A stretch of 64,000 nucleotides of DNA from M0103 sp040386155 (GTDB lineage Bacteria > Bacteroidota > Bacteroidia > Flavobacteriales_D > Crocinitomicaceae), in contig JAZKFZ010000004.1 of assembly GCA_040386155.1 (NCBI GenBank), positions 1-64,000 on the forward strand. Reading direction: 5' to 3'. A program made the position numbers and the translations under genes. Positions 34,208 through 43,080 of this stretch are shown here, piece after piece (the first letter of the stretch is position 1; every line of letters starts with the position of its first letter). The notes under the pieces are model-generated. The model saw only the letters and a list, made by a program, of their open reading frames with translations, had not been told where the DNA came from and did no database searches.

Positions 34208-37200
34208 ATGCTGCTAAAAATGTATAAAAATATTCTACTTTCTACTGCAATTTTGTTTTTGGGAAGTTTTGCTTTTGCTCAAAATTATAATATCGCAAAC
34301 GGCTCCATTAGTGCTTGCTCGGGAAACTTTTATGACAGCGGGGGCAATGGCGGAACGTATGGAAATTCTCAAAATTTTGTCTATACGATTTGCCCACCTA
34401 CAGCAGGATCAAAAGTAATGGTAAATTTTACAATGTTTGATATTGAAAATAGTTGGGATTTACTAACCATCTATGATGGAAATTCTACTGGTGCGCCTAC
34501 TTTAGGTACCTATACTGGAACAACTGGTCCTGGTTTGGTTTCTGCCACTGCTGGAAATGCATCTGGATGTTTAACATTTGTTTTTACTTCGGATGGGAGT
34601 GTTACATATAGTGGTTGGGCTGGAGCTATTTCTTGTACAACACCTTGTACCACAATTAATTCTGGCATTGCAAGTACAACTCCAGCTGCAAGTGCTGGAG
34701 TCGTAAGATTATGTCAGGGACAAGCTGTTTCTGTTTCAGCCACTGCAGCTACTGGTGGCACTGGGCCTTACACTTACTCTTGGAATTGGGGTGATGGCAC
34801 TGCAAATAGCGCTGGTATAAACGCATCGCATTCCTATGCTTCAAGTGGCTCTTATATTATTTCCTTAGTGGCTACCGCTGCGAATGGTTGTACTACAACA
34901 ACAGCTTATCAGGTAAATATCCAGGTTTCAACTACACCTGTAATAGCTACAAATGCAGCTCCCAATCCTATTTGCCTGGGTCAAAGCGCAAATTTATCGG
35001 CCAATGTAACCATGACTCCTTTTTTGCCAAATTGTACTCCACCTGTCTCTGGAACTACTTTTTTGCCTGATGGATCAGGTGTTTCATATTCAACGTCAAT
35101 TAACGTGAATTGCTTTAATGCAGGACAAACAATTACCTCCGCAGCTAATATTTCAAATGTTTGTATGACACTAGAGCACTCCTATTTGGGTGACCTTAAT
35201 ATAGTTTTGGTTTGTCCAAATGGACAGAGTATGATATTGAAGGCATACCCTGGTGGAAACGGAACGTATTTAGGAAACCCAATTGATGATGTAACTTCGG
35301 GGCCAGGTACTGGCTTTAACTATTGTTTTACTCCTGGCGCCACAACACTTATGGTAAATGGAGGAACAGTACCATCAGGTTCTCCTGCAGGAAATGCTAT
35401 TGCGGCAGGGAACTATATGCCTGTAAATCCTTTTACCAATTTGATTGGCTGCCCAATGAATGGCGCTTGGACCATACAAGTAACAGATAATTTGGGTTCA
35501 GATGATGGATATATTTTTAATTGGGATGTGAATTTCACTGTTCCAGCAGCTACAGGAGGGTTTACCCCTACAATTGCGTCTCAGGGATGGCAATCAGCAA
35601 CAGGTCTAACTTCTACAGGAACAACTACAGCAACAGTTACTCCAACAGCTGCTGGAACGCCGTGCTACACTTATTTTGTTACAGACAATTTTGGCTGCAC
35701 ATACACACAAAATCAATGTGTTACTGTTAACCCCAACATACCAGTGAGTGCTGGTCCAGATCGTTTAATTTGCGGGGGTGGATCAACTACTTTATTAGGT
35801 TCGGGAGCAGCAACGTACACATGGTCGCCAGCTACTGGATTGAGTGCTACAAATGTTGCCGTACCAACTGCAAGTCCAGCTGTTACAACAACGTACACTG
35901 TTAGCGGAACTTCTGCTGCAGGTTGTGTTACAACTGACCAAGTAGTCGTAACAGTGTCACCAAATCCTACAATCAATGCAGGTCCAGATGTTGCTTATTG
36001 CAACGGTGGGTCAACAAATTTATCCGCTTCTGGAGGTACAAGTTATACTTGGTCACCAGCGACTGGTCTTAGTGCTACAAATATTTCGAATCCAATTTCA
36101 ACAGCTACAACAACAACAACGTATACGGTGACAGGAACTAACGCAGCAGGCTGTACTGCAACCGATCAAGTTATTGTGACTGTCAATCCAATTCCAACTG
36201 TAAATGCTGGTGTAGATCAAACAGTTTGTGCAGGGACATCTGTCACTCTAACTGGAAGCGGTGCTTCAACGTACACTTGGAACAATGGAGTAACAAATGG
36301 AGTTGCCTTTACACCTGCTGTGGGTTCATTGACATATACTGTCACAGGAACTACAGCTGCTGGTTGTATCAATACAGATCAAGTCGTAGTAAATGTAAAT
36401 CCTATCCCAGTCATAAATGCTGGTCCTGATGTGTCTATTTGTGCTAGTCAAAGTACTGTCTTAACAGCAAGTGGAGGGACCACTTATACTTGGTCACCAG
36501 CAACAGGATTAAGTGCTACTACAGGTGCTTCTGTAACTGCAACACCAGCTTCAACTCAAACTTATACTGTAACGGGAACAACAGGAGGATGTACAAGTAC
36601 AGATGCGGTAACAGTGACTGTAGGCGGTTCAGCAGCAATTAACGCAGGTGCTGATGTAGCAATTTGTATTGGTGGATCAACAATATTAACGGCCACTGGT
36701 GGAGTAACTTACACATGGTCACCAGCTACAGGCTTAAGTGGCACAACTGGTGCAAGTGTTACTGCAACACCAGCAGCAACTATTACCTATACAGTAGTTG
36801 GAACAAATGCTAGCGGATGTCTTGGAACAGATCAAGTTGTAGTAACAGTAAATCCACTACCAACTATCAACGCAGGAGCAGACGTAGCAATTTGCAACGG
36901 TGCATCCACCAACTTATTAGCCACAGGTGGTGCAACATACACATGGTCGCCAGCAACAGGCTTAAGCGCAACGAATGTTGCGAACCCAACAGCAAACCCA
37001 GCAGCAACACAAACATATACTGTAACAGGAACTACAGCAGCGGGCTGTGTAAATACAGACCAAGTAGTTGTAACCGTTAACCCTTTGCCAACAGTAAATG
37101 CTGGTGTAGATCAATCAGTATGTACAGGAACTTCTGTAACATTGAATGGTGCAGGAGCTTCAATTTACACTTGGAACAATGGGGTAACAAACGGAGTGGC

Positions 37201-40200
37201 ATTCACTCCAGTAGCAACACAAACATATACAGTTACAGGAACATCAGCAGCAGGATGTATTAATACAGACCAAGTGATTGTTTCAGTACTTACAAGTGCT
37301 CCAATTAATGCTGGAGCTGATGTAGCAATATGTAATGGTGCATCGACAAATTTAGTAGCAACAGGCGGGGTAACGTATACTTGGTCACCAGCAACAGGAC
37401 TCAGCGCCACGAACATCGCGAATCCTGTAGCTAATCCAAGCACTACTCAAACATACACTGTACTTGGTACAGATGGAAACGGCTGTACAGGAACGGATCA
37501 AGTAGTGGTAACTGTAAACCCAATTCCGACAATAAATGCAGGAGCAGACGTGGCAATTTGCAACGGTGCATCCACCAACTTATTAGCCACAGGTGGTGCA
37601 ACATACACATGGTCGCCAGCAACAGGCTTAAGCGCAACGAATGTTGCGAACCCAACAGCAAACCCAGCAGCAACACAAACATATACTGTAACAGGAACTA
37701 CAGCAGCGGGCTGTACGAATACAGATCAAGTAGTTGTAACTGTGAATCCTATTCCAACAGTAAATGCTGGTGTCGATCAAACAGTTTGTGCTGGCACTTC
37801 AGTGACATTGAATGGTTCAGGAGCATCCACATACACATGGAACAATGGCGTATCAAATGGCGTGGCATTCACTCCAGTTGCAACCCAAACATATACTGTT
37901 ACAGGAACAACAGCAGCAGGATGTACAGCAACTGATCAAGTTGTTGTAACAGTAAATCCTTTGCCAATTGTAAATGCAGGTGTTGATCAAACTGTTTGTT
38001 CGGGCGTATCTGTCACACTTTCGGGTGCTGGAGCATCAACTTATTCATGGAATAATGGGGTAACAAATGGAGTTGCTTTCACTCCAACTGTTGGATCAAT
38101 CACTTATACTGTAACTGGAACAACTGGTGCAGGGTGTACTGCTACTGACCAAGTGCTTGTAACTGTCAATCCTAATCCATCGCCAGTCATTCAAGGTCCG
38201 ACACAGTATTGTGCAGGCAGTAGTGCTACACTTTCTACTTCAACGCCATTTTCGACTTATACTTGGTCTACTGGAGTTAGTACAGCAACAGCATCGGTAA
38301 CAATTGCAAATAATCCAATTACGGTTTCTGTAACAAATGCTTTTGGTTGTTCAGCGATATCATCTTCTTTCACAGTAACCGAAAATTCAGTAATTACAGC
38401 CAATTTTACTGAAACAATATGTCAAGGTCAATCCGTATTAATTCATGGTGTTAGTCAGTCGGTTGCAGGGTTGTATTCCCAAACATTTATTCTAGGGACT
38501 GGTTGTGATAGCGTAGCAAATGTAACCTTGGTTGTAAATCCTCTTCCTCCAGTTAATGCGGGCATTGATCAAATCGTATGTTCTCCTTCCTCCACAACGC
38601 TAACAGCTAGCGGTGCTGCAACGTATGTATGGAATAATGGAATAACAAACGGAGTTCCTTTTACGCAAGCAGTTGGGTTAACAACCTATACAGTAACTGG
38701 AACTGATGCGAATGGTTGTATCAATACTGATCAAGTTGCGGTAACAGTAAATCCACTTCCAGTTGTAGGCGCAGGCGCAGATTTCGCAATTTGTTCTGGA
38801 GCAACAGCAACGTTAAATGGAACTGGTGCATCGACGTATACTTGGAATAATGGTGTAGTAAATGGAGTGGCATTTACACCAGCCTTAACGAATACCTATA
38901 CAGTAACAGGAACGGATGTTAATGGCTGTATCAGTACAGATCAAATAGTAGTGACAGTGAATTCACTTCCACCAGTAGCAGCAGGATTAGACCAAACTAC
39001 ATGTGCAGGAGGATCGGTAACATTAAATGGGGCAGGTGCAACGACGTACACATGGAATAATGGAATCACAAACGGAGTAGCATTTACACCAGCAGGAACG
39101 TTAACTTACACGATAACAGGGACAGATGGAAATGGCTGTATTAACACAGACCAAGTTGTAGTAACAGTTGCTGGTTTACCGACAGTAAATGCAGGTACAG
39201 ATGTTACAGTATGTTCAGGCACATCAGTGACTTTAAATGGAGCAGGTGCGTCGACGTACACATGGAATAATGGAATCACCAACGGAGTAGCATTTACACC
39301 AGCAGTTGGCTCACTTACTTACACAGTAACAGGAACGGATGCTGGAGGTTGTATCAATACTGATCAAGTTGTGGTAACAGTAAATCCACTTCCAGTTGTA
39401 GGCGCAGGCGCAGATTTCGCAATTTGTTCTGGAGCAACAGCAACGTTAAATGGAACTGGTGCATCGACGTATACTTGGAATAATGGTGTAGTAAATGGAG
39501 TGGCATTTACACCAGCCTTAACGAATACCTATACAGTAACAGGAACGGATGTTAATGGCTGTATCAGTACAGATCAAATAGTAGTGACAGTGAATTCACT
39601 TCCACCAGTAGCAGCAGGATTAGACCAAACTACATGTGCAGGAGGATCGGTAACATTAAATGGGGCAGGTGCAACGACGTACACATGGAATAATGGAATC
39701 ACAAACGGAGTAGCATTTACGCCAGCAGGAACGTTAACTTATACGATAACAGGGACAGATGGAAATGGCTGTATTAACACAGATCAAGTTGTAGTAAATG
39801 TAAATGCATTACCTCTTGTAGGTGCTGGTATCGATGTAACTGTTTGTGAAGGATCACCGATTACCTTGACCGCAATTGGAGCTTCTACTTATTCTTGGTC
39901 GCCACTTGTCACAAATGGAGCAGCATTCATAGCTCCTGTTGGAACGGCTACATATACAGTAACAGGGACAGATCTGAATGGTTGTATAAATACCGATAAT
40001 CTAGTAGTTACTGTGAACCCTAACCCAATTGTAAATGCGGGTCCAGACCAAGTTATTTGCGTCGGCCCGGCAGTGACATTGAATGGGGCTGGAGCTAATA
40101 CATATACCTGGACGAATGGTGTAACGAATGGCTTAGCATTTACTCCATCAGTTGGAACAATTATTTATACGGTTACTGGAACAACTGTTGCGGGATGTAC

Positions 40201-41248
40201 CGGCACAGATCAAGTGATCGTAACAGTGAATGCACTACCAAATGTTTTTGCAGGAAATGACGTGGTAGTTTGTGAAAATCAATCCGTTACACTAACAGGT
40301 TCGGGAGCCAATTTGTATACTTGGAATAATGGAATCTTAAATGCTATTCCTTTTTCTCCAGCAATTGGAACGCTAACTTACACAGTAACTGGAACTGATG
40401 CAAATGGCTGTGTTAACACAGATGCAGTTGATGTACTTGTGAATCCAAATCCAGTGGTGTCGTTTACAAATGGTGTTACAAATGGTTGTGTGCCTTATGT
40501 TACCACTTTAACCAACACTACACCAAATGCTACTGGATGTGTTTGGACACTCTCTGACGGTCAAGTACTTACTGGTTGTGGTAATATAAATCTCACCATT
40601 TCACAAGCGGGCTGTTTTGATGTCACATTGACTACTCAAGATTTGAATGGTTGTTCGTCATCGATGCTTGCTCCGAATTTATTCTGTGGCGAAAATTATC
40701 CAGTAGCATCGTTTAGTCCTGATCAAAACCCAGTTTCGATGTTGAATACGGAAGTACATTTTGAAAACACTTCAATGGGTGCTACAAATTACTTCTGGAC
40801 GTTTGGTGTTGATGCTGATAACTCAACCGATGTAAACCCAGTTTATACCTTCCCGAATGTGGGTGAAGGATTGTATGAGGTGACATTAATTGCCTATTCT
40901 GCACTTGGCTGCCCGGATACAGTTTCCCAAGTGATTCAAGTGTACGAAGAAACTATATTCTATGTTCCTAATGCATTTACACCTGATAACGATGCTCACA
41001 ATCCAACATTTCAACCAATTTTTACATCTGGATTTGATAAGTATGACTTTGTAATGTTTATCTATAACAGATGGGGAGAGGTGATCTTCGAAACGCATGA
41101 CGCAACAATCGGTTGGAATGGTTCTTATGGTCAGAATGGTGAAATTTTACTCTGTCAAGATGGAGTTTACACTTGGAAGATCGAATTTAAGACTACTCAA
41201 AATGATAAACGAGTAATGAAAGTAGGACACGTGTCCCTAATTCGATAA
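34208..41248 (+). CDS. Giant repeat adhesin, type IX secreted (type B CTD)
   Basis: A 2346-residue surface protein. After a signal peptide (ending 'SFAFA') come a CUB-like domain (about 30-145), a PKD domain (about 150-240), a P-domain-like region (about 270-415), an Ig-like linker, then about 22 tandem Ig-like repeats of about 70-76 residues (about 510-2075). Each repeat contains 'NAGxDxxxC', 'TYTW', 'TYTVTGT' and 'GCxxTDQVVVTV'. Two repeats are strongly divergent. Two PKD-like domains and a C-terminal 'gliding motility-associated' sorting domain ('YVPNAFTPDNDAHNPTF', 'YNRWGEVIFE', 'LCQDGVYTWKIEFK') follow. It is expected to pass the type IX system and be anchored outside. Paired Cys in each repeat may form disulfides. 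ATG at 34220 is an alternative start. Nearly identical internal blocks show recent recombination. Confidence 0.9.
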   Translation: MLLKMYKNILLSTAILFLGSFAFAQNYNIANGSISACSGNFYDSGGNGGTYGNSQNFVYTICPPTAGSKVMVNFTMFDIENSWDLLTIYDGNSTGAPTLGTYTGTTGPGLVSATAGNASGCLTFVFTSDGSVTYSGWAGAISCTTPCTTINSGIASTTPAASAGVVRLCQGQAVSVSATAATGGTGPYTYSWNWGDGTANSAGINASHSYASSGSYIISLVATAANGCTTTTAYQVNIQVSTTPVIATNAAPNPICLGQSANLSANVTMTPFLPNCTPPVSGTTFLPDGSGVSYSTSINVNCFNAGQTITSAANISNVCMTLEHSYLGDLNIVLVCPNGQSMILKAYPGGNGTYLGNPIDDVTSGPGTGFNYCFTPGATTLMVNGGTVPSGSPAGNAIAAGNYMPVNPFTNLIGCPMNGAWTIQVTDNLGSDDGYIFNWDVNFTVPAATGGFTPTIASQGWQSATGLTSTGTTTATVTPTAAGTPCYTYFVTDNFGCTYTQNQCVTVNPNIPVSAGPDRLICGGGSTTLLGSGAATYTWSPATGLSATNVAVPTASPAVTTTYTVSGTSAAGCVTTDQVVVTVSPNPTINAGPDVAYCNGGSTNLSASGGTSYTWSPATGLSATNISNPISTATTTTTYTVTGTNAAGCTATDQVIVTVNPIPTVNAGVDQTVCAGTSVTLTGSGASTYTWNNGVTNGVAFTPAVGSLTYTVTGTTAAGCINTDQVVVNVNPIPVINAGPDVSICASQSTVLTASGGTTYTWSPATGLSATTGASVTATPASTQTYTVTGTTGGCTSTDAVTVTVGGSAAINAGADVAICIGGSTILTATGGVTYTWSPATGLSGTTGASVTATPAATITYTVVGTNASGCLGTDQVVVTVNPLPTINAGADVAICNGASTNLLATGGATYTWSPATGLSATNVANPTANPAATQTYTVTGTTAAGCVNTDQVVVTVNPLPTVNAGVDQSVCTGTSVTLNGAGASIYTWNNGVTNGVAFTPVATQTYTVTGTSAAGCINTDQVIVSVLTSAPINAGADVAICNGASTNLVATGGVTYTWSPATGLSATNIANPVANPSTTQTYTVLGTDGNGCTGTDQVVVTVNPIPTINAGADVAICNGASTNLLATGGATYTWSPATGLSATNVANPTANPAATQTYTVTGTTAAGCTNTDQVVVTVNPIPTVNAGVDQTVCAGTSVTLNGSGASTYTWNNGVSNGVAFTPVATQTYTVTGTTAAGCTATDQVVVTVNPLPIVNAGVDQTVCSGVSVTLSGAGASTYSWNNGVTNGVAFTPTVGSITYTVTGTTGAGCTATDQVLVTVNPNPSPVIQGPTQYCAGSSATLSTSTPFSTYTWSTGVSTATASVTIANNPITVSVTNAFGCSAISSSFTVTENSVITANFTETICQGQSVLIHGVSQSVAGLYSQTFILGTGCDSVANVTLVVNPLPPVNAGIDQIVCSPSSTTLTASGAATYVWNNGITNGVPFTQAVGLTTYTVTGTDANGCINTDQVAVTVNPLPVVGAGADFAICSGATATLNGTGASTYTWNNGVVNGVAFTPALTNTYTVTGTDVNGCISTDQIVVTVNSLPPVAAGLDQTTCAGGSVTLNGAGATTYTWNNGITNGVAFTPAGTLTYTITGTDGNGCINTDQVVVTVAGLPTVNAGTDVTVCSGTSVTLNGAGASTYTWNNGITNGVAFTPAVGSLTYTVTGTDAGGCINTDQVVVTVNPLPVVGAGADFAICSGATATLNGTGASTYTWNNGVVNGVAFTPALTNTYTVTGTDVNGCISTDQIVVTVNSLPPVAAGLDQTTCAGGSVTLNGAGATTYTWNNGITNGVAFTPAGTLTYTITGTDGNGCINTDQVVVNVNALPLVGAGIDVTVCEGSPITLTAIGASTYSWSPLVTNGAAFIAPVGTATYTVTGTDLNGCINTDNLVVTVNPNPIVNAGPDQVICVGPAVTLNGAGANTYTWTNGVTNGLAFTPSVGTIIYTVTGTTVAGCTGTDQVIVTVNALPNVFAGNDVVVCENQSVTLTGSGANLYTWNNGILNAIPFSPAIGTLTYTVTGTDANGCVNTDAVDVLVNPNPVVSFTNGVTNGCVPYVTTLTNTTPNATGCVWTLSDGQVLTGCGNINLTISQAGCFDVTLTTQDLNGCSSSMLAPNLFCGENYPVASFSPDQNPVSMLNTEVHFENTSMGATNYFWTFGVDADNSTDVNPVYTFPNVGEGLYEVTLIAYSALGCPDTVSQVIQVYEETIFYVPNAFTPDNDAHNPTFQPIFTSGFDKYDFVMFIYNRWGEVIFETHDATIGWNGSYGQNGEILLCQDGVYTWKIEFKTTQNDKRVMKVGHVSLIR
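36887..37714 (+). repeat. Two identical 162-bp blocks in the adhesin gene
   Basis: 36887-37048 and 37553-37714 are identical base for base, 666 bp (222 codons) apart, while flanking repeats differ. They encode the same part of the 6th and 9th repeats. Confidence 0.9.
38713..39797 (+). repeat. Duplicated 452-bp block in the adhesin gene
   Basis: 38713-39164 matches 39346-39797 with about four differences, offset 633 bp (211 codons). The block covers two repeats and part of a third and is a recent duplication or conversion. Confidence 0.88.
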
Positions 41249-41267
41249 TCTAACATTTACTATGTGA

Positions 41268-41299
41268 AGGGTGAAACGAATTGTTTCACCCTTTTTTTT
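41268..41299 (+). terminator. Terminator after the giant adhesin
   Basis: A 10-bp stem (41268-41277 with 41283-41292), 5-nt loop, eight T. Confidence 0.88.
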
Positions 41300-41451
41300 G
41301 TTAAAAATGTTTCATTGAATTCTAATTGTGTTTAATAAATTGAAGTCCTTTAATATTATTTTTAAATAGACTTGAAATTGCGGATATTAGCACCGCTAAA
41401 CTGATTTAGAAGGCGAAACTCTAAACAACTGATAAGACTTAAAGGATTTAA

Positions 41452-43080
41452 ATGAAAAGATGTATTCTTTTGATTATTGCACTACTATACATTGCGCTCA
41501 ATGATGCGTCAATAGGGCAAATAATTACACAATTAAATTCTTATTATTCATCGAATGACAGTAAAGCTAAAGCAACTTGTTTTTCAAATTCAGGCGCAGT
41601 TTACTTAGCTGGGGAATTTAAAGATGAACTGATTATAGGATTTAATAGTGCGAATTCATTGGGAGCAAATGCTGGGTATTTAGCAAAGCAAACTTCTAAT
41701 GGTGATGTTCCATTTATGAAATCGTTTACAGGTTCTGGCGAGGTGTTCGTTTCTTCGATAGCGGCTTTTGGCGACACAATTCTTGTAGCTGGTACATATA
41801 CTGATTCCCTTTTTATTGGTACTGACACTTTGATTAATGAACATTTTAAAGGAGTTTACATCGGATTATTTGACTCACTAGGAAACTATCTAAGCAGTTG
41901 GTCAACGAGTTCGTATTCTGCTGAAATATATGATTGTAAAATATCTCCTTCCGGAAAAATTATTGCTTGTGGAGAGTATTTTGGCGATTTAACTTTTGGA
42001 TCTACTTCCTTGCAGTCCACCTTGGGGTTTAATTTTTTCCTTTTTTCACTGGATCGAGTTTCTTTCGATCCTGAATGGATTGAAGTAAGCACTGGAACTG
42101 CAACAAATGCTAAAAAAATAGATTTTGACGGAGTTGGTAATATTTTCATCTGTGGTAGTTACGGTGATGAAACTTTGATTCAAGGAAATTCACTTCCGAA
42201 TGTGGCAGGTGATCATAATTTATTTCTCGCGAAGTATGATGAGTTTGGAGACTTATTGCTAGTTAGAACTTTAGTAGGTCCTGTGCAAACCCATGGCTTA
42301 GCGCTAGCAGTGGCAAATAATGGTGATGTGTATGTTGGAGGTGAGTATGAAATGAATGTAGATGTACCCAATATTGGAATGCTTTCAAATGTAGCATTAA
42401 TGGATGCTTTTATTGTGAAAATGAATGCAGATGGAACGTTCTCATGGGCTCAAAATATTGGAACTTCAGACAATGATGCAGCTATTAATATTCAGTTAGA
42501 CATTAATGAAGCGCCTATTGTGCTAGCAAATGCAGGTCACATGCTTACTGTTGATGGAACTCCAATGAATTCTGATGGATTTTTTGATCCAATTTTAATA
42601 AAATTTGATAAAGAGGATGGCACTCCAATTTGGAATTTCCGGATTCCTTCTGCACCAGTGTCAGGAATTGTAGCTGGGTATGATTTTGACTTACGAGATA
42701 GCATGATATCCATTTGTGGCAGCAATAAAACAGGTATTTTTTATGCTGGAGATTTACTCGATTCTCCAAATAATAGCGATTCCTTTTGGGCGATAATAAA
42801 AGACACTACTATTCAACAATCCCAAGCAACGTTGATGCAATTATCCGAAAATGATTTTTCCGTTTATCCCAACCCATTCATCGATTATTTTCAAGTTGAT
42901 AGTCAACACTTTACAGATAGCATGAAGGTCGAATTATTTGATAGCAAGGCAACTTCAATAAAACTAAATCGTTATAATGGCAACAAGTATGAAACAGAAA
43001 ATGCATTAACATCTGGCTTTTATATTTTGAAAATTACGACTGACTACGGAGTGATTCAAAAACTGCTACTACACTTATGA
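41452..43080 (+). CDS. Secreted beta-propeller-like protein, type A T9SS signal
   Basis: A 542-residue exported protein with an N-terminal signal peptide (about 1-22). The body consists of repeated four-stranded units ('GAVYLAGEFKDELIIG', 'GKIIACGEYFGDLTFG', 'GNIFICGSYGDETLI', 'GDVYVGGEYEMNVDV'), which look like SBBP-type propeller blades. The last 75 residues form a type A sorting domain ('FSVYPNPFIDYFQVDS', 'GFYILKITTDYGVIQKLLLHL'). Its stop overlaps the start of the next adhesin (ATGA), so both are made from one message. Confidence 0.8.
   Translation: MKRCILLIIALLYIALNDASIGQIITQLNSYYSSNDSKAKATCFSNSGAVYLAGEFKDELIIGFNSANSLGANAGYLAKQTSNGDVPFMKSFTGSGEVFVSSIAAFGDTILVAGTYTDSLFIGTDTLINEHFKGVYIGLFDSLGNYLSSWSTSSYSAEIYDCKISPSGKIIACGEYFGDLTFGSTSLQSTLGFNFFLFSLDRVSFDPEWIEVSTGTATNAKKIDFDGVGNIFICGSYGDETLIQGNSLPNVAGDHNLFLAKYDEFGDLLLVRTLVGPVQTHGLALAVANNGDVYVGGEYEMNVDVPNIGMLSNVALMDAFIVKMNADGTFSWAQNIGTSDNDAAINIQLDINEAPIVLANAGHMLTVDGTPMNSDGFFDPILIKFDKEDGTPIWNFRIPSAPVSGIVAGYDFDLRDSMISICGSNKTGIFYAGDLLDSPNNSDSFWAIIKDTTIQQSQATLMQLSENDFSVYPNPFIDYFQVDSQHFTDSMKVELFDSKATSIKLNRYNGNKYETENALTSGFYILKITTDYGVIQKLLLHL

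Noticed and set aside
35713..37935. Several 60-125-codon frames inside the adhesin gene on both strands
   Set aside because: They follow from the biased repeat composition; codon content is unlike real genes and they overlap a clear CDS.
34208..41248. Dense tandem repeats that might suggest a CRISPR or noncoding satellite
   Set aside because: Repeat period is a multiple of three, the frame is open throughout and the units encode Ig-like domains.
41330..41451. Weak inverted repeat around AAGTCCTTTAA / TTAAAGGATTT before the propeller gene
   Set aside because: Imperfect, AT-rich and far apart; no clear regulatory meaning.
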